A DNA stretch of 64,000 nucleotides from Ignavibacteriota bacterium (GCA_016713565.1 JADJOX010000005.1:290847-354846), one strand, 5' to 3'. Shown: positions 28,148 to 38,254, counted from the stretch's first letter. Notes: generated by a model from the sequence alone, not told the origin. Translations and numbers: made by a program.

Positions 28148-28870
28148 TTAATTTTTTTTATATTCTACAATAATGTGAACAGGCAAGTTTTTTAATTTAT
28201 TAAAAAGTGCGTCAACAAATTTCCACATCGGAAACGGTAAATATTTAAGAATGATATAAGTCCGCAGAAAAATCAAAAATTTGTTTCCAAAAGTGGTCCA
28301 TTTTATTTCTTTTAGATTTGCAGATGTACAAAAATTTAGTAAAATTTTTTCGTCAAATGAGTGAATATGTGCGTGAACCGGAGTTTTTTTATTACAATGA
28401 ATACATAAATAATATCTCAATTTTTCTTTATAAGGTGTTGTTATAATTAGTTTTCCGTTTTGTTTTACAACTCTAAAAAGTTCATTTACAAATTCTTCGG
28501 GGTAATAAATATGTTCAATTATTTCCGAAGCAACAACAACGTCAAAACTGTTATCTGAAAATGGAAGTAATAATGAATCGGCTATAATTTGCGTATGTTT
28601 TAGGTTCGGATAACTCAACTTTGCTTTTGTCACATTTTCCAGACTTAAATCAAGCGAAGTTACATTTATTTTATCTGAGAACTTTGCGGCAACCCAAGCA
28701 GAACCGCATCCTACATCCAAAATGTTTTCAATTTTATTTGGTATTTTGCTAGTAATAAATTCATGCACTCTTCTTTCATCATGCTCGGTTGCTCCTGTCC
28801 TCTCTTCAAAATAATCAAATTCTTTAGCGTCAATTTTATAGTGAGTTATATAATCAAATTTTTGACTCAT
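28148..28870 (-). CDS. Class I SAM-dependent methyltransferase (Methyltransf_11 type)
   Basis: Protein of 240 residues. Motif I is 'ILDVGCGSAWVA' (SAM binding), with 'VTSLDLSLENVTKAK' as the acidic post-motif. 'LLPFSDNSFDVVVASEIIEHIYYPEEFV' is the motif typical of the UbiE/Methyltransf_11 group, and 'NGKLIITTPYKEKLRYYLCIH' follows. A cysteine pair in 'CIHCNKK' may bind a metal. The methyl acceptor is unknown. The gene stands alone, divergent from the gene at 28928. Confidence 0.85.
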   Translation of the reverse strand: MSQKFDYITHYKIDAKEFDYFEERTGATEHDERRVHEFITSKIPNKIENILDVGCGSAWVAAKFSDKINVTSLDLSLENVTKAKLSYPNLKHTQIIADSLLLPFSDNSFDVVVASEIIEHIYYPEEFVNELFRVVKQNGKLIITTPYKEKLRYYLCIHCNKKTPVHAHIHSFDEKILLNFCTSANLKEIKWTTFGNKFLIFLRTYIILKYLPFPMWKFVDALFNKLKNLPVHIIVEYKKN

Positions 28871-28927
28871 ATATTTTTTAGATATCTTATTTAATAAAAT
28901 ATTTTAATTAATAATTTTTTCAAAATC

Positions 28928-29593
28928 TTGAAAACAAAGATAGATAATTCAAAATATATTTTTGCCGTTATATTTTTAACAACCATTTTTATTTTTAAAA
29001 ATGCACAATGCCAAACAAGGTCATTTGAAGAAGGCGTGATATTCCTTTCAGAATATATTGCGTCTGAAGAATTTAAAAATAAAACCGATGAAGATATTAA
29101 TCTTGTTGACACACTTTATTTGAAAGCACTTAATTTTTATGACGGAAACATTTCAGAAGCTCTGTTAGCTTTAACCTTTTCAACACTTCCTTTCAATAGA
29201 ATGCCTGTCACAATCCCATTAGTAAAACTTAAAATAAATTTACGACTGCCGTCGGTTGATGAAAAATTATTTCAGCAGAAAAATAAAAATCTCCCGGGAT
29301 TGGTTTACTTCGATTCAAATGAAAGCGGAAATCAAGACAAAGACAAAGTAGCGCATTTTTTTGGAAATGCTTTTTTATCATATAACGTAACATTCTTAAA
29401 TTTGTCCAAATTTTTAGGAATCTTTGTTGAAATGTTTGAAGAAACATTTAAGGTTAGTGGAAAAATTGATTTTAGAGATTTGCAGACAAATTATTGCGGT
29501 GAATTTTTTGGCAAATCTTTAAGGAATCAAAAAGATTTGTATCCATCTGATTTTTTTAAGCTGTATTCTTTATTTTACTTTTCTTATAATTAA
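28928..29593 (+). CDS. Exported protein of unknown function with YfiM/DUF2279-like C-terminal region
   Basis: Protein of 221 residues starting at a TTG; no ATG is well placed. It has a hydrophobic N-terminal segment (about 9-27, ending 'NAQCQT'). Its C-terminal half reads 'DKVAHFFGNAFLSYNVTF', later 'FVEMFEETFKVSG' and 'DFRDLQTNYCGEFFGKSL'. This layout (His in a membrane-facing helix, then a conserved E...D..D..G series) recalls the YfiM/DUF2279 lipoprotein family, but the match is by eye. It lies 29 bp upstream of the NtrC-type regulator gene. Confidence 0.5.
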   Translation: MKTKIDNSKYIFAVIFLTTIFIFKNAQCQTRSFEEGVIFLSEYIASEEFKNKTDEDINLVDTLYLKALNFYDGNISEALLALTFSTLPFNRMPVTIPLVKLKINLRLPSVDEKLFQQKNKNLPGLVYFDSNESGNQDKDKVAHFFGNAFLSYNVTFLNLSKFLGIFVEMFEETFKVSGKIDFRDLQTNYCGEFFGKSLRNQKDLYPSDFFKLYSLFYFSYN

Positions 29594-29622
29594 CATATAT
29601 TAAATAATAATACTTACATCAA

Positions 29623-30975
29623 ATGAAATCCATACTAATTATTGACGATGAAAAGCAAATTTGCGAAAGCATTAGCATGATTCTTGAATATGAAAATTAT
29701 TCAGTTGATTTTACCACAGACGTAAAATCCGGATTAAAAAAATTAGAGTACAATAATTATGATGCATTGCTTCTTGATATTCAAATGCCTGAAATGACTG
29801 GATTTGAAGTCCTGAATTGGATAAAGGAAAACGAAATTAATATCAGTACAATAATAATTTCCGCACATGGAAATTTAGAAAACGCGGTTAAAGCAACAAA
29901 ACTTGGAGCATTTGATTTTATAGAAAAACCCATTGAAAGAGAAAAACTCTTGATTAGTATTCGAAATGCCGCAAGTAAAACAAATCTGATTAAGGAAAAT
30001 AAAAAATTAAAAGAAAATTTATCTCAAGAAGAAATCATAATCGGTGAAAGTCAGCAAATTAAATCTGTAATTTCAATAATTGAAAGAGTAGCAAAAACCG
30101 AATCACGAGTTTTAATTACAGGTGAAAACGGAACCGGAAAAGAATTAGTTGCGAAAGCGATCCATAATAAAAGTGAAAGATCGTTAAATGAATTAGTTGA
30201 AGTAAATTGTGCTGCGATTCCAAATGAATTAATTGAATCAGAACTATTCGGACATGAAAAAGGCTCATTTACCGGAGCAGTTCAAAAAAGAATAGGTAAA
30301 TTTGAATTAGCGGACGGAGGCACGTTATTTTTAGATGAAATAGGCGATATGAGTTTACAGGCTCAAGCAAAAGTTTTACGGGCAATTGAAGATGGAGTTA
30401 TTGAGAGAGTCGGTGGAAATTCAAAAATAAATGTTAATGTAAGGATAATTTCAGCTACAAATAAGGATTTAAAGAACGAAATTAAAGAAGGAAATTTTAG
30501 AGAAGATCTGTTTCATCGTCTAAACGTAATTCCTATAATTGTTCCTTCGCTTCGTGAAAGAAAAGAAGATATTCCACTTTTGGTAAAATATTTTACCGAA
30601 AAAATCTGCAAACAAAATAAATTCCCTTTGAAGAATTTTTCCGAAAACGCAATTGAAACTCTTAAGAATTATGATTGGTCCGGAAATGTTAGAGAACTAA
30701 GAAACATAATTGAACGAATAATTATTATGATATCATCGACAACAATTTCCAAAGATGAGGTACTTTCTCTGCTTCCGAATGTTGAAAAAAAATCTGAGGA
30801 TTTTATTGACATTAGTAATTCATTCCAAGAATTTAAAGAAAAGGCAGAAAAAATATTTATCTTAAAGCAGTTGGAATTAAATAATTGGAATATAAGTAAA
30901 ACCGCTGAGATCTTGGATATTCAGCGAAGCCATCTTTATAATAAAATGAAAAAGTACGGCATAAATAAAGATTAA
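29623..30975 (+). CDS. NtrC-family sigma-54-dependent response regulator
   Basis: Protein of 450 residues with three domains. The receiver (1-120) has phospho-acceptor Asp52 in 'ALLLDIQMP' and the conserved Lys in 'FIEKP'. The AAA+ sigma-54 activation domain (about 140-380) has Walker A 'GENGTGKE', the sigma-54 contact loop 'GSFTGA' (Ser in place of the usual Ala) and Walker B 'GGTLFLDEIGD'. The Fis-type HTH is at the end ('NWNISKTAEILDIQRSHLYNKMKKYG'). It activates sigma-54 promoters after phosphorylation; the partner kinase could be one of those at 25034 or 44077. It is followed by the HIT gene after 16 bp. Confidence 0.93.
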   Translation: MKSILIIDDEKQICESISMILEYENYSVDFTTDVKSGLKKLEYNNYDALLLDIQMPEMTGFEVLNWIKENEINISTIIISAHGNLENAVKATKLGAFDFIEKPIEREKLLISIRNAASKTNLIKENKKLKENLSQEEIIIGESQQIKSVISIIERVAKTESRVLITGENGTGKELVAKAIHNKSERSLNELVEVNCAAIPNELIESELFGHEKGSFTGAVQKRIGKFELADGGTLFLDEIGDMSLQAQAKVLRAIEDGVIERVGGNSKINVNVRIISATNKDLKNEIKEGNFREDLFHRLNVIPIIVPSLRERKEDIPLLVKYFTEKICKQNKFPLKNFSENAIETLKNYDWSGNVRELRNIIERIIIMISSTTISKDEVLSLLPNVEKKSEDFIDISNSFQEFKEKAEKIFILKQLELNNWNISKTAEILDIQRSHLYNKMKKYGINKD

Positions 30976-30991
30976 ATTTTTGGGGTTTTAA

Positions 30992-31336
30992 ATGGGCACA
31001 ATATTTACAAAAATCATTAACCGAGAAATTCCCGCTAATATTGTTTATGAAACAGAAAATATTCTGGCTTTTAGAGATATAAACCCGCAAGCTCCTGTTC
31101 ATATTTTGATAATACCAAAAATAGAAATTCCAAAAATCACCGATATTAAAGGAATGGAGCATTCTAATTTATTAGGTGAAATGTATGATGCCGCAAATGC
31201 TATCGCAAAAAATGAAGGCATTTCTGAAGATGGATTTAGATTAGTTTTTAATTGCGGTAATAACGGTGGACAGGAAGTTTATCATATTCACATGCATTTG
31301 CTCGGCGGAAGGAAAATGAATTGGCCTCCAGGTTAA
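30992..31336 (+). CDS. HIT-family nucleotide hydrolase (HinT-like)
   Basis: Protein of 114 residues. The histidine triad 'YHIHMHLLGGR' sits near the C-terminus and 'IFTKIINREIPANIVYE' is the typical HinT opening. Such proteins cleave adenosine 5'-monophosphoramidates and related nucleotides in the cytoplasm. The sequence is complete and of normal length. It is probably co-transcribed with the regulator gene immediately upstream. It converges with purD. Confidence 0.92.
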   Translation: MGTIFTKIINREIPANIVYETENILAFRDINPQAPVHILIIPKIEIPKITDIKGMEHSNLLGEMYDAANAIAKNEGISEDGFRLVFNCGNNGGQEVYHIHMHLLGGRKMNWPPG

Positions 31337-31347
31337 CAAGCTTTAAC

Positions 31348-32628
31348 TTAATTTATAGCTTTAAAGCCAATATCTTTTCTATAAAATATTTTTTCAAAAT
31401 CCACTTTACGTAATGCATCGTAAGCTATTGTTTTACATTGCTTTAAATCATTTTTATTAATTGATGCCACAATATTAAGTACTCTTCCGCCTGCGGTTAA
31501 AATTTTACCATTTTCAAATTTAGTACCGGCATGAATTATTTTAACATTGTTTTCAAATTTTTGATCTAGTCCGGAAATTTCAAAACCTTTTTCATATTTA
31601 TCGGGATATCCGCCTGAAACAGCAACAATACAAACAGCACTTCCATTATTATTTTTAACACTATTTTTATTTACTTTTCCTTTTGCAGTTGAATGTAAAA
31701 GTTCTAAAAAATTTCCCTCGATAAGCTCTAAAACCGCTTGTGTTTCAGGATCGCCAAATCTGCAGTTAAATTCTATAACTTTAATTCCATTTATAGTTTT
31801 TATAAGGCCACAGTACAGACAGCCGTTAAATTTTGAGTCTGTATCTTGTAATCCTTTTAAAGTAGGAATAATTACGTTTTTTTCAATCTCGAAAATCAAC
31901 TCATCAGAAACAAAAGGTACCGGTGTATATGCTCCCATGCCTCCGGTATTTTTTCCCGTATCACCGTCACCTATTCTTTTATGGTCTTGTGCAGGAGGTA
32001 AAATTACATAATCTGATCCGTCTGTAATTACAAAAACAGATAATTCTTCGCCATCTAAAAATTCTTCAATTACAACTTTATCACCTGCGTTTCCAAATAT
32101 GGAATTCATCATTATATCGGTTAAAGCTTCTTCAGCCTCAGAAAAGTCTTTTGCTATAATTACACCTTTTCCAGCAGCCAATCCTGCTGCTTTTATTACA
32201 ACCGGGAAATTTCCATTCTTAACAAATTCTAAAGCATTATTTAAATCATTTTTACCGAAAGTCTTATATTCTGCTGTTGGAACAGAATATTGCAGCATAA
32301 GATCTTTGGCAAAGCTTTTATCGCCTTCAATTCTTGCGGCATTCTTATTTGGACCAAAAACGACAATTTTAGATTTTCTTAATTTATCCGAAAGTCCGTT
32401 AACCAAAGGCTGTTCAGGGCCAACAATTACCAATTCAATATTTCTTTGAATACAAAATTCAATAATATTTTTCTCGTCATTAATATCCAATTCAATATTT
32501 TTTCCAATACCAATTGTTCCGCCATTACCGGGAGCAAAAAAAATTTCTGTTTTAGGATCGTCTTCTTTAATTTTTAATCCTATTGCATGTTCTCTTCCAC
32601 CTGATCCTAAAATCAATATATTCATCAT
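31348..32628 (-). CDS. purD: Phosphoribosylamine-glycine ligase
   Basis: Protein of 426 residues. 'MNILILGSGGREHAIGLKI' is the typical PurD opening, and ATP-grasp motifs follow ('PVVIKAAGLAAGKGVIIAKD', 'FLDGEELSVFVITDG', 'PAQDHKRIGDGDTGKNTGGMGAY'). It makes glycinamide ribonucleotide in purine biosynthesis. It overlaps the upstream glycosyltransferase gene by four bases and is the last gene of the long operon that starts with purC at 42290. Two purine genes plus guaB thus share the transcript. Confidence 0.95.
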   Translation of the reverse strand: MMNILILGSGGREHAIGLKIKEDDPKTEIFFAPGNGGTIGIGKNIELDINDEKNIIEFCIQRNIELVIVGPEQPLVNGLSDKLRKSKIVVFGPNKNAARIEGDKSFAKDLMLQYSVPTAEYKTFGKNDLNNALEFVKNGNFPVVIKAAGLAAGKGVIIAKDFSEAEEALTDIMMNSIFGNAGDKVVIEEFLDGEELSVFVITDGSDYVILPPAQDHKRIGDGDTGKNTGGMGAYTPVPFVSDELIFEIEKNVIIPTLKGLQDTDSKFNGCLYCGLIKTINGIKVIEFNCRFGDPETQAVLELIEGNFLELLHSTAKGKVNKNSVKNNNGSAVCIVAVSGGYPDKYEKGFEISGLDQKFENNVKIIHAGTKFENGKILTAGGRVLNIVASINKNDLKQCKTIAYDALRKVDFEKIFYRKDIGFKAIN

Positions 32629-33905
32629 TCAGCCTTTAAATGAAATTGAAAAAGTTTTACCAATTGTTCGGTTTGACTTACTCTATCAAATTTTGTAATA
32701 AATTCATCGCTCGGTTTAGGTAACTTATTTTCCGCGAACAAATTATGAGTTGTAATTAAAGCAGTTTTTATTTCTTCTATATTTTCAGTCGAAGTAATAA
32801 ATGAAGCTTTATATTCCAGCAATAAATTTTTTGCAATTCCTTCCGGTAAATTCGCTATTATTGGTTTTTTAGCCGCAAAATATTCATATATTTTTCCTGG
32901 AGTAACATTGTACATTTTCCCATTGTCAGGAAGCATTAGCCATAAGACATCACTTGATATAATTCTCCTAACTGTTTCTAAATGATTAAGATATCCAATT
33001 TCTTTAACAAATTTTTCTAACTTTAGATTATGAATTAACTTACTATTTTCCCTTTTTAAATTGCCGACAAAATGCAATTCAATATTAGCAGCTATATCAG
33101 GCTGTTCGATTGTTAATCTTTTAAATGCTTTTAGTAAAAAATTGGGAGTTATTCCTTCATAAAATGCGCCGGCAAACAGAATTACCATTTTATCATTTTC
33201 TTTGGGATATTTAATTAAATTACTAAAATCTTCAGGGTCGTATCCATGCGGTATTATTTGGATATCATTAAACTTTAAAAACGGAAAATTTTTAATAATA
33301 TCTTCTTTTATAATTCTATTAACAACAATAACGCGATCAATTTTTCTTAAACATCTATCTTCCAGCTTTTTGTGAAGGTATCTGTGATATGGAGTTGGAT
33401 AAAATCTATATTGATTTGTAACCCATGCATCTCTATAATCCGCAAATATTGGAATTTCCAATTTAGCTTTTAATTTTGTAATTGCAACTAATGAAGAAAA
33501 AGGCGGAACTGTTACAAAAATCGCGTCAAACTTTTCTTTTTTCACCAAATTTAACGCAATCTTTGAAGCTTTTTTTGCCCAAAAAATTTTATTATCAGGT
33601 ATAAATATCGTTTTGCTAATTTTTGATAAGATACTTTGAATAAAAGTCGATTTAGGTTTAGTTTTACCTTTTTTTAATAAAAATGCTCCCGGAGTTAATG
33701 CTTCGGTTCTAATAATTCTAACATTTGCATCTTCAACTTCTTTAAGTAATGATTCGTCATATGCAAAATAGTTAACACTTCCTGAAGTTATTACGGTAGG
33801 CTGCCAATTGAAGTTAGAAAAATATTTGGTAAATTTTAATGTCCGTTGAACTCCACTTAAACCCAACGGCGGATAGTAAAATGCAATAACAAGAACTTTG
33901 AACAT
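32625..33905 (-). CDS. Glycosyltransferase, GT4-like
   Basis: Protein of 426 residues with a GT-B fold. The N-terminal 'LVIAFYYPPLGLSGVQRTLKF' is the acceptor-domain glycine loop. The C-terminal donor domain has 'ILFAGAFYEGITP' and 'PGKIYEYFAAKKPIIANLPEG', with a Glu of the E-x7-E type. It should transfer a sugar from a nucleotide donor to a surface polymer or lipid. Neither sugar nor acceptor can be told. It is embedded between guaB (six bases upstream) and purD (four-base overlap), an odd place that suggests simple operon accretion. Confidence 0.85.
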   Translation of the reverse strand: MFKVLVIAFYYPPLGLSGVQRTLKFTKYFSNFNWQPTVITSGSVNYFAYDESLLKEVEDANVRIIRTEALTPGAFLLKKGKTKPKSTFIQSILSKISKTIFIPDNKIFWAKKASKIALNLVKKEKFDAIFVTVPPFSSLVAITKLKAKLEIPIFADYRDAWVTNQYRFYPTPYHRYLHKKLEDRCLRKIDRVIVVNRIIKEDIIKNFPFLKFNDIQIIPHGYDPEDFSNLIKYPKENDKMVILFAGAFYEGITPNFLLKAFKRLTIEQPDIAANIELHFVGNLKRENSKLIHNLKLEKFVKEIGYLNHLETVRRIISSDVLWLMLPDNGKMYNVTPGKIYEYFAAKKPIIANLPEGIAKNLLLEYKASFITSTENIEEIKTALITTHNLFAENKLPKPSDEFITKFDRVSQTEQLVKLFQFHLKAE

Positions 33906-33911
33906 ATATTT

Positions 33912-35378
33912 TTACGAATGATAATTAGGTGATTCTTTTGTAATAATTACATCATGCGGGTGACTTTCTCTTAGTCCGGATGCCGTAATTTTAACAAATT
34001 TGGAATTTTTCTTAAATTCGTCAATGTTCTTTGCACCGCAATATCCCATTGATGCGCGTAATCCCCCGATAAACTGATAAATTGTATCTGCCAAAGAGCC
34101 TTTGAACGGAACTCTACCTTCTACTCCTTCAGGAACTAATTTTTTAATATCGTCTTCCATATCTTGGAAATATCTATCTTTGCTTCCGTGTTTCATCGCA
34201 CCGATTGAACCCATTCCCCTATACATTTTAAAGCTTCTTCCTTCGTATAAAATTTTCTCACCCGGCGTTTCGTCAACTCCGGCAAACATACCTCCCATCA
34301 TAACTGTATCTGCTCCGGCTGCAATTATTTTTGCAACATCGCCGGTTTGTTTTATTCCGCCGTCAGCAATAATTGGAACACCAGAACCTTCTAGTGCTTT
34401 GGTGACTTCAAGTACAGCAGTAACTTGAGGAACACCGACTCCCGCAATTATTCTTGTCGTGCAAATAGAACCGGCTCCAATACCAACTTTTACAGCATCC
34501 ACGCCAAGTTCTACAAGATCCAAAGCGGCTTCTCTTGTCACAATATTTCCAGCAATCAGCTGAATTTCCGGAAAGTTTAGTTTAACTTCTTTAATTGTCT
34601 TAAGAACACCTTCTGAATGACCATGGGCAGTATCAACGACTATCACGTCGGCATTTGCATTAACCAACGCTTCAACTCTTTTCAAAGTATCACTGGAGAC
34701 GCTTACTGCCGCTCCAACTCTTAATCGCCCAAGTTCATCTTTGCATGCGTTTGGGTGTTTTTTCTTTTTGGATATATCTTTAAAAGTTATGAGTCCTTTT
34801 AAAACTCCGTTTTCATTAACAACAGGTAATTTTTCAACTTTATATTTTTGCAGAAGTTTTTCTGCTTGATCTAAAGTTGTGCCTAGAGGAGCAGTTCTTA
34901 AATTATGCTTTGTCATTATATCTGAAATTTTAAGATTTAAATTTGGCTCAAATCTAAGATCTCTATTTGTTAAAATACCGATAAGCTTATTTTGATCATC
35001 CACAATTGGAATTCCGCTTATATGATATTTTTCCATCAGCTGTGTCGCATCACCGACTGTTTTATCTGCATGTAAAGTTATTGGATTTGTAATCATACCG
35101 CTTTCCGATCTCTTTACTTTGTCAACTTCTTCAGCTTGTCGTTCAATACTCATGTTTTTATGTATAATTCCGATGCCTCCCTGCGCTGCCATTGCAATTG
35201 CCATTCTGGATTCAGTAACAGTATCCATTGCCGCAGAAATAAACGGAATATTTAATTTAATCTTTTTTGTCAGCTTTGATTCAATAATTGTTTCTCTCGG
35301 GAGTACTTGAGATTTTGCCGGTATTAGAAGAAGATCATCAAAAGTTAATCCTTCAAATGCGATTTTATCATTTTGCAT
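33912..35378 (-). CDS. guaB: Inosine-5'-monophosphate dehydrogenase
   Basis: Protein of about 488 residues from the ATG at 35378 ('MQNDKIAFEGLTFDDLLLIPAKS', the normal IMPDH start). The frame is open a further 23 codons upstream but that extension is not family-like. A CBS-domain pair lies at about 90-205. The catalytic Cys is in 'GIGAGSICTTRIIAGVG', and the flap has 'MYRGMGSIGAM'. It oxidises IMP to XMP on the way to GTP. It lies in the same operon as purC and purD. Confidence 0.95.
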   Translation of the reverse strand: MQNDKIAFEGLTFDDLLLIPAKSQVLPRETIIESKLTKKIKLNIPFISAAMDTVTESRMAIAMAAQGGIGIIHKNMSIERQAEEVDKVKRSESGMITNPITLHADKTVGDATQLMEKYHISGIPIVDDQNKLIGILTNRDLRFEPNLNLKISDIMTKHNLRTAPLGTTLDQAEKLLQKYKVEKLPVVNENGVLKGLITFKDISKKKKHPNACKDELGRLRVGAAVSVSSDTLKRVEALVNANADVIVVDTAHGHSEGVLKTIKEVKLNFPEIQLIAGNIVTREAALDLVELGVDAVKVGIGAGSICTTRIIAGVGVPQVTAVLEVTKALEGSGVPIIADGGIKQTGDVAKIIAAGADTVMMGGMFAGVDETPGEKILYEGRSFKMYRGMGSIGAMKHGSKDRYFQDMEDDIKKLVPEGVEGRVPFKGSLADTIYQFIGGLRASMGYCGAKNIDEFKKNSKFVKITASGLRESHPHDVIITKESPNYHS

Positions 35379-35409
35379 AAAGATCCTAAATTTTATATCG
35401 TAAAAATAA

Positions 35410-36585
35410 TTAATCGAAAGCGGAAATCCCTGTAATATCTTCCCCAATTATTAATGTGTGCATTTCATGAGTTCCTTCATAAGTTTTAACACTTTCTAAA
35501 TTCGCCGAGTGCCTCATAACCGGATACTCGTTTAGAATTCCATTTGCTCCAAGAATTTCTCTTGCAGTCCTGGCTGCGTTTAATGCAACTTCACAATTAT
35601 TTCTTTTTGCCAATGAAATTTGTGTATGTTTTACTTTGCCTTCATCTTTTAATTTTGCAAGTCTGTAATTTAAGAGTTGAGCTTTTGTAATTTCGGTTAA
35701 AATCTCAGTTAATTTTTTTTGTGTAAGTTGATAGCCAGCAATTGGTTTGGAAAATTGAATTCGCGATTTGGAATAATTCAGCGCTGATTCATAAACCGCC
35801 ATCATAGAGCCTACAACACCCCAAGCAATACCGTATCTTGCTTGATTAAGGCACATTAATGGTGATTTTAATCCGCCCGAATTCGGGAGCATGTTTTCTT
35901 CAGGAACAAATACATCTTGAAAAATTAACTCGGATGTAATTGAAGCGCGAAGCGAATGTTTGCCTTTCATTTCGGGAGCAGAAAATCCTTTTGAATTTTT
36001 TTCAACTAAAAATCCTTTTACAACTCCGTCTAACTTTGCCCAAACAACAGCAATATCCGCAATAGTTCCATTTGTAATCCACATTTTTGCACCGTTTAAC
36101 AAATATCCGCCATCTACTTTTTTTGCGTTTGTAATCATTCCGCCAGGATTCGAACCAAAATCCGGTTCAGTTAAACCAAAACAACCTATCATTTCACCTG
36201 AAGCTAATTTCGGCAGAAGTTTTTTCTTTTGCTGCTCAGAGCCAAATGTAAAAATGGGATACATAACCAAACTGCTCTGCACTGATGCAAAACTTCTTAA
36301 TCCGCTGTCGCCTCTTTCAAGTTCCTGCATTACCAATCCATAAGCGACATTATTCAAATTCGCACAACCATATTCTTCAGGCAACGTTATGCCAAATACA
36401 CCCAGCTCACCAAGTTTCAAAATAAGTTCAAAAGGAAATGTTGAATTTTGATAATGTTCCTCAATTATAGGGATTACATTTTCATCAACAAATTCTCTAA
36501 CAGAATTCTGCACCAATTTTTCTTCTTCAGAAAACAGATCAGAAATATTATAGTAATCAACACCATTAAATTTATTCATCATCAT
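35410..36585 (-). CDS. Acyl-CoA dehydrogenase, glutaryl-CoA dehydrogenase-like
   Basis: Protein of 391 residues; any of three consecutive ATGs could start it. 'SGLRSFASVQSSLVMYPI', 'GCFGLTEPDFGSNPGGM' and the C-terminal 'TYEGTHEMHTLIIGEDITGI' match glutaryl-CoA dehydrogenase rather than straight-chain enzymes. The catalytic Glu lies in YEGTHE. The expected reaction is oxidative decarboxylation of glutaryl-CoA to crotonyl-CoA in lysine or tryptophan breakdown. It overlaps recX by 14 bases, so it is translated from the recA transcript. Confidence 0.87.
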   Translation of the reverse strand: MMMNKFNGVDYYNISDLFSEEEKLVQNSVREFVDENVIPIIEEHYQNSTFPFELILKLGELGVFGITLPEEYGCANLNNVAYGLVMQELERGDSGLRSFASVQSSLVMYPIFTFGSEQQKKKLLPKLASGEMIGCFGLTEPDFGSNPGGMITNAKKVDGGYLLNGAKMWITNGTIADIAVVWAKLDGVVKGFLVEKNSKGFSAPEMKGKHSLRASITSELIFQDVFVPEENMLPNSGGLKSPLMCLNQARYGIAWGVVGSMMAVYESALNYSKSRIQFSKPIAGYQLTQKKLTEILTEITKAQLLNYRLAKLKDEGKVKHTQISLAKRNNCEVALNAARTAREILGANGILNEYPVMRHSANLESVKTYEGTHEMHTLIIGEDITGISAFD

Positions 36586-37201
36586 CTTTCATTATTTTAG
36601 AAACAACGCTAAAAATTGTGTCTTTTGTAAAACCTTTGTTTGCTAGAAATAAATAAAGTTTTTGTTTAATCTGAATGTTATGAAAATTTCTATCCTTCAA
36701 TTTATTGAATTTTTTTATTCCAATTTCAAAGGCCGCGTTTTGATTATCTAACTCATTATCAAATTTTTTCGTAATTTCATTAATAATTTCTCTGCTAATT
36801 CCCTTTTTAAATAAATCAGATATAATTTTGAGTTTGCCCTTTTTTTTCGTCAACTGATACTGGAAGTAATTTTCTGCAAATACTAAATCGTTTAAATAGT
36901 TATACTTAGAGAGATCATTTAACACAAAATCTATTCTCTCTTTATTGTACCCTTTTTTATTAAGTTTTAACTTTAATTCATAAATACTGTGATTTCGCAA
37001 AGCTAAATATCTAAATGCGCTTTGTTTGATTAAGTAAATATCAGACTGATATTTTAATTCATCAATTTCTTTCTCGGTTATTTCCTCATCTTTGCAAAGA
37101 ACATTTTTAATATAAATATCAAAAGGAACTTGCAAACATTCATTATTATCAAAAAAAATGTTTACTTTATTTCTCGTTCTAACTATTTCACTAACAATCA
37201 T
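36572..37201 (-). CDS. recX: RecX-family regulator of RecA
   Basis: Protein of 209 residues made of short three-helix repeats, for example 'ALRNHSIYELKLKLNKKGY' and 'LNDLVFAENYFQYQLTKKKGKLKI'. This is the RecX pattern. It starts within the stop codon of recA (one-base overlap, TAATG), so the two are translationally coupled. RecX caps and disassembles RecA filaments. Position alone would suggest this, and the repeats confirm it. Confidence 0.85.
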   Translation of the reverse strand: MIVSEIVRTRNKVNIFFDNNECLQVPFDIYIKNVLCKDEEITEKEIDELKYQSDIYLIKQSAFRYLALRNHSIYELKLKLNKKGYNKERIDFVLNDLSKYNYLNDLVFAENYFQYQLTKKKGKLKIISDLFKKGISREIINEITKKFDNELDNQNAAFEIGIKKFNKLKDRNFHNIQIKQKLYLFLANKGFTKDTIFSVVSKIMKDDDE

Positions 37202-38244
37202 TATTTTTTAGATTTTTCCTCAACGACTTCCTTTTGTTCTTGAGGAATCATACCTAATTTAATTTTAACTTCTTTTTCCAAGCTTGCCAATAATGAGGAA
37301 TTTTCTTTAAGCTGTAATCTAAATTGCTCTCTTCCCTGGAATCTTTCTTCGCCAAATGTAAACCATGCTCCACCTTTTTTAATAATTCCATGATCAACAC
37401 CCAAATCAATTAATTCTCCGGTTTTGCTTATACCTTCATCGTACATTATATCAAACTCAACTTGCTTAAATGGAGGGGCAATTTTACTTTTAACTACCTT
37501 CACTTTTGTTCTGCTTCCGGTTACTTCTTCACCGTTTTTTAGTCCGGCAATTCTACGTATATCCAATCTAACTGAAGCATAAAATTTTAGAGCATTACCG
37601 CCCGTAGTAGTTTCAGGACTTCCGAACATAACTCCAATTTTGCTTCTTAGCTGGTTAGTAAAAATAACGCAAGTTTTAGATCTGCTTACCGCACCGGTAA
37701 TTTTACGAAGCGCCTGGGACATTAATCTTGCTTGAACTCCCATTTGAGCATCACCCATTTCTCCTTCAATTTCCGAACGAGGAACCAGCGCAGCTACGGA
37801 ATCAATTACAATGATATCCAAAGCGTTGCTCCTAACAAGAGTATCAACTATTTCCAATGCTTGCTCCCCATAATCAGGTTGCGATAGGAGCAGATTCTTT
37901 ATATCAACACCCAATTTTTGTGCATAAGTAATGTCCAATGCGTGCTCCGCATCTATAAAAGCTGCAATTCCGCCATTTTTTTGCGCTTCCGCAATTGTAT
38001 GCAAACAAACGGTAGTTTTACCAGATGATTCGGGTCCATAAATTTCTACAATTCTTCCCCTTGGAACACCGCCAATTCCCAACGCATAATCTAAACTTAC
38101 CGAGCCGGTTGAAATTGCTTCTATTTTATTTACAACACCATCACCTAATTTCATAATGGCGCCTTTGCCGTATGTTTTTTCAATACTGAACATTGTATCT
38201 TCCAGTATTTTTAATCTTGGATCTTTCTCTTTTTCTGCTGCCAT
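37201..38244 (-). CDS. recA: Recombinase RecA
   Basis: Protein of 347 residues with canonical features: Walker A 'GPESSGKTT', 'FIDAEHALDITYAQKLGVD', 'VIDSVAALVPRSEIEGEMGD' (Walker B and loop L1) and 'FTNQLRSKIGVMFGSPETTTGGNALKFYASVRLD' region L2. The C-terminal tail is short and charged. It performs homologous pairing and LexA cleavage. Gene order thpR-recA-recX with cinA upstream is a common bacterial arrangement. Confidence 0.97.
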   Translation of the reverse strand: MAAEKEKDPRLKILEDTMFSIEKTYGKGAIMKLGDGVVNKIEAISTGSVSLDYALGIGGVPRGRIVEIYGPESSGKTTVCLHTIAEAQKNGGIAAFIDAEHALDITYAQKLGVDIKNLLLSQPDYGEQALEIVDTLVRSNALDIIVIDSVAALVPRSEIEGEMGDAQMGVQARLMSQALRKITGAVSRSKTCVIFTNQLRSKIGVMFGSPETTTGGNALKFYASVRLDIRRIAGLKNGEEVTGSRTKVKVVKSKIAPPFKQVEFDIMYDEGISKTGELIDLGVDHGIIKKGGAWFTFGEERFQGREQFRLQLKENSSLLASLEKEVKIKLGMIPQEQKEVVEEKSKK

Positions 38245-38254
38245 TTGTCCTCCG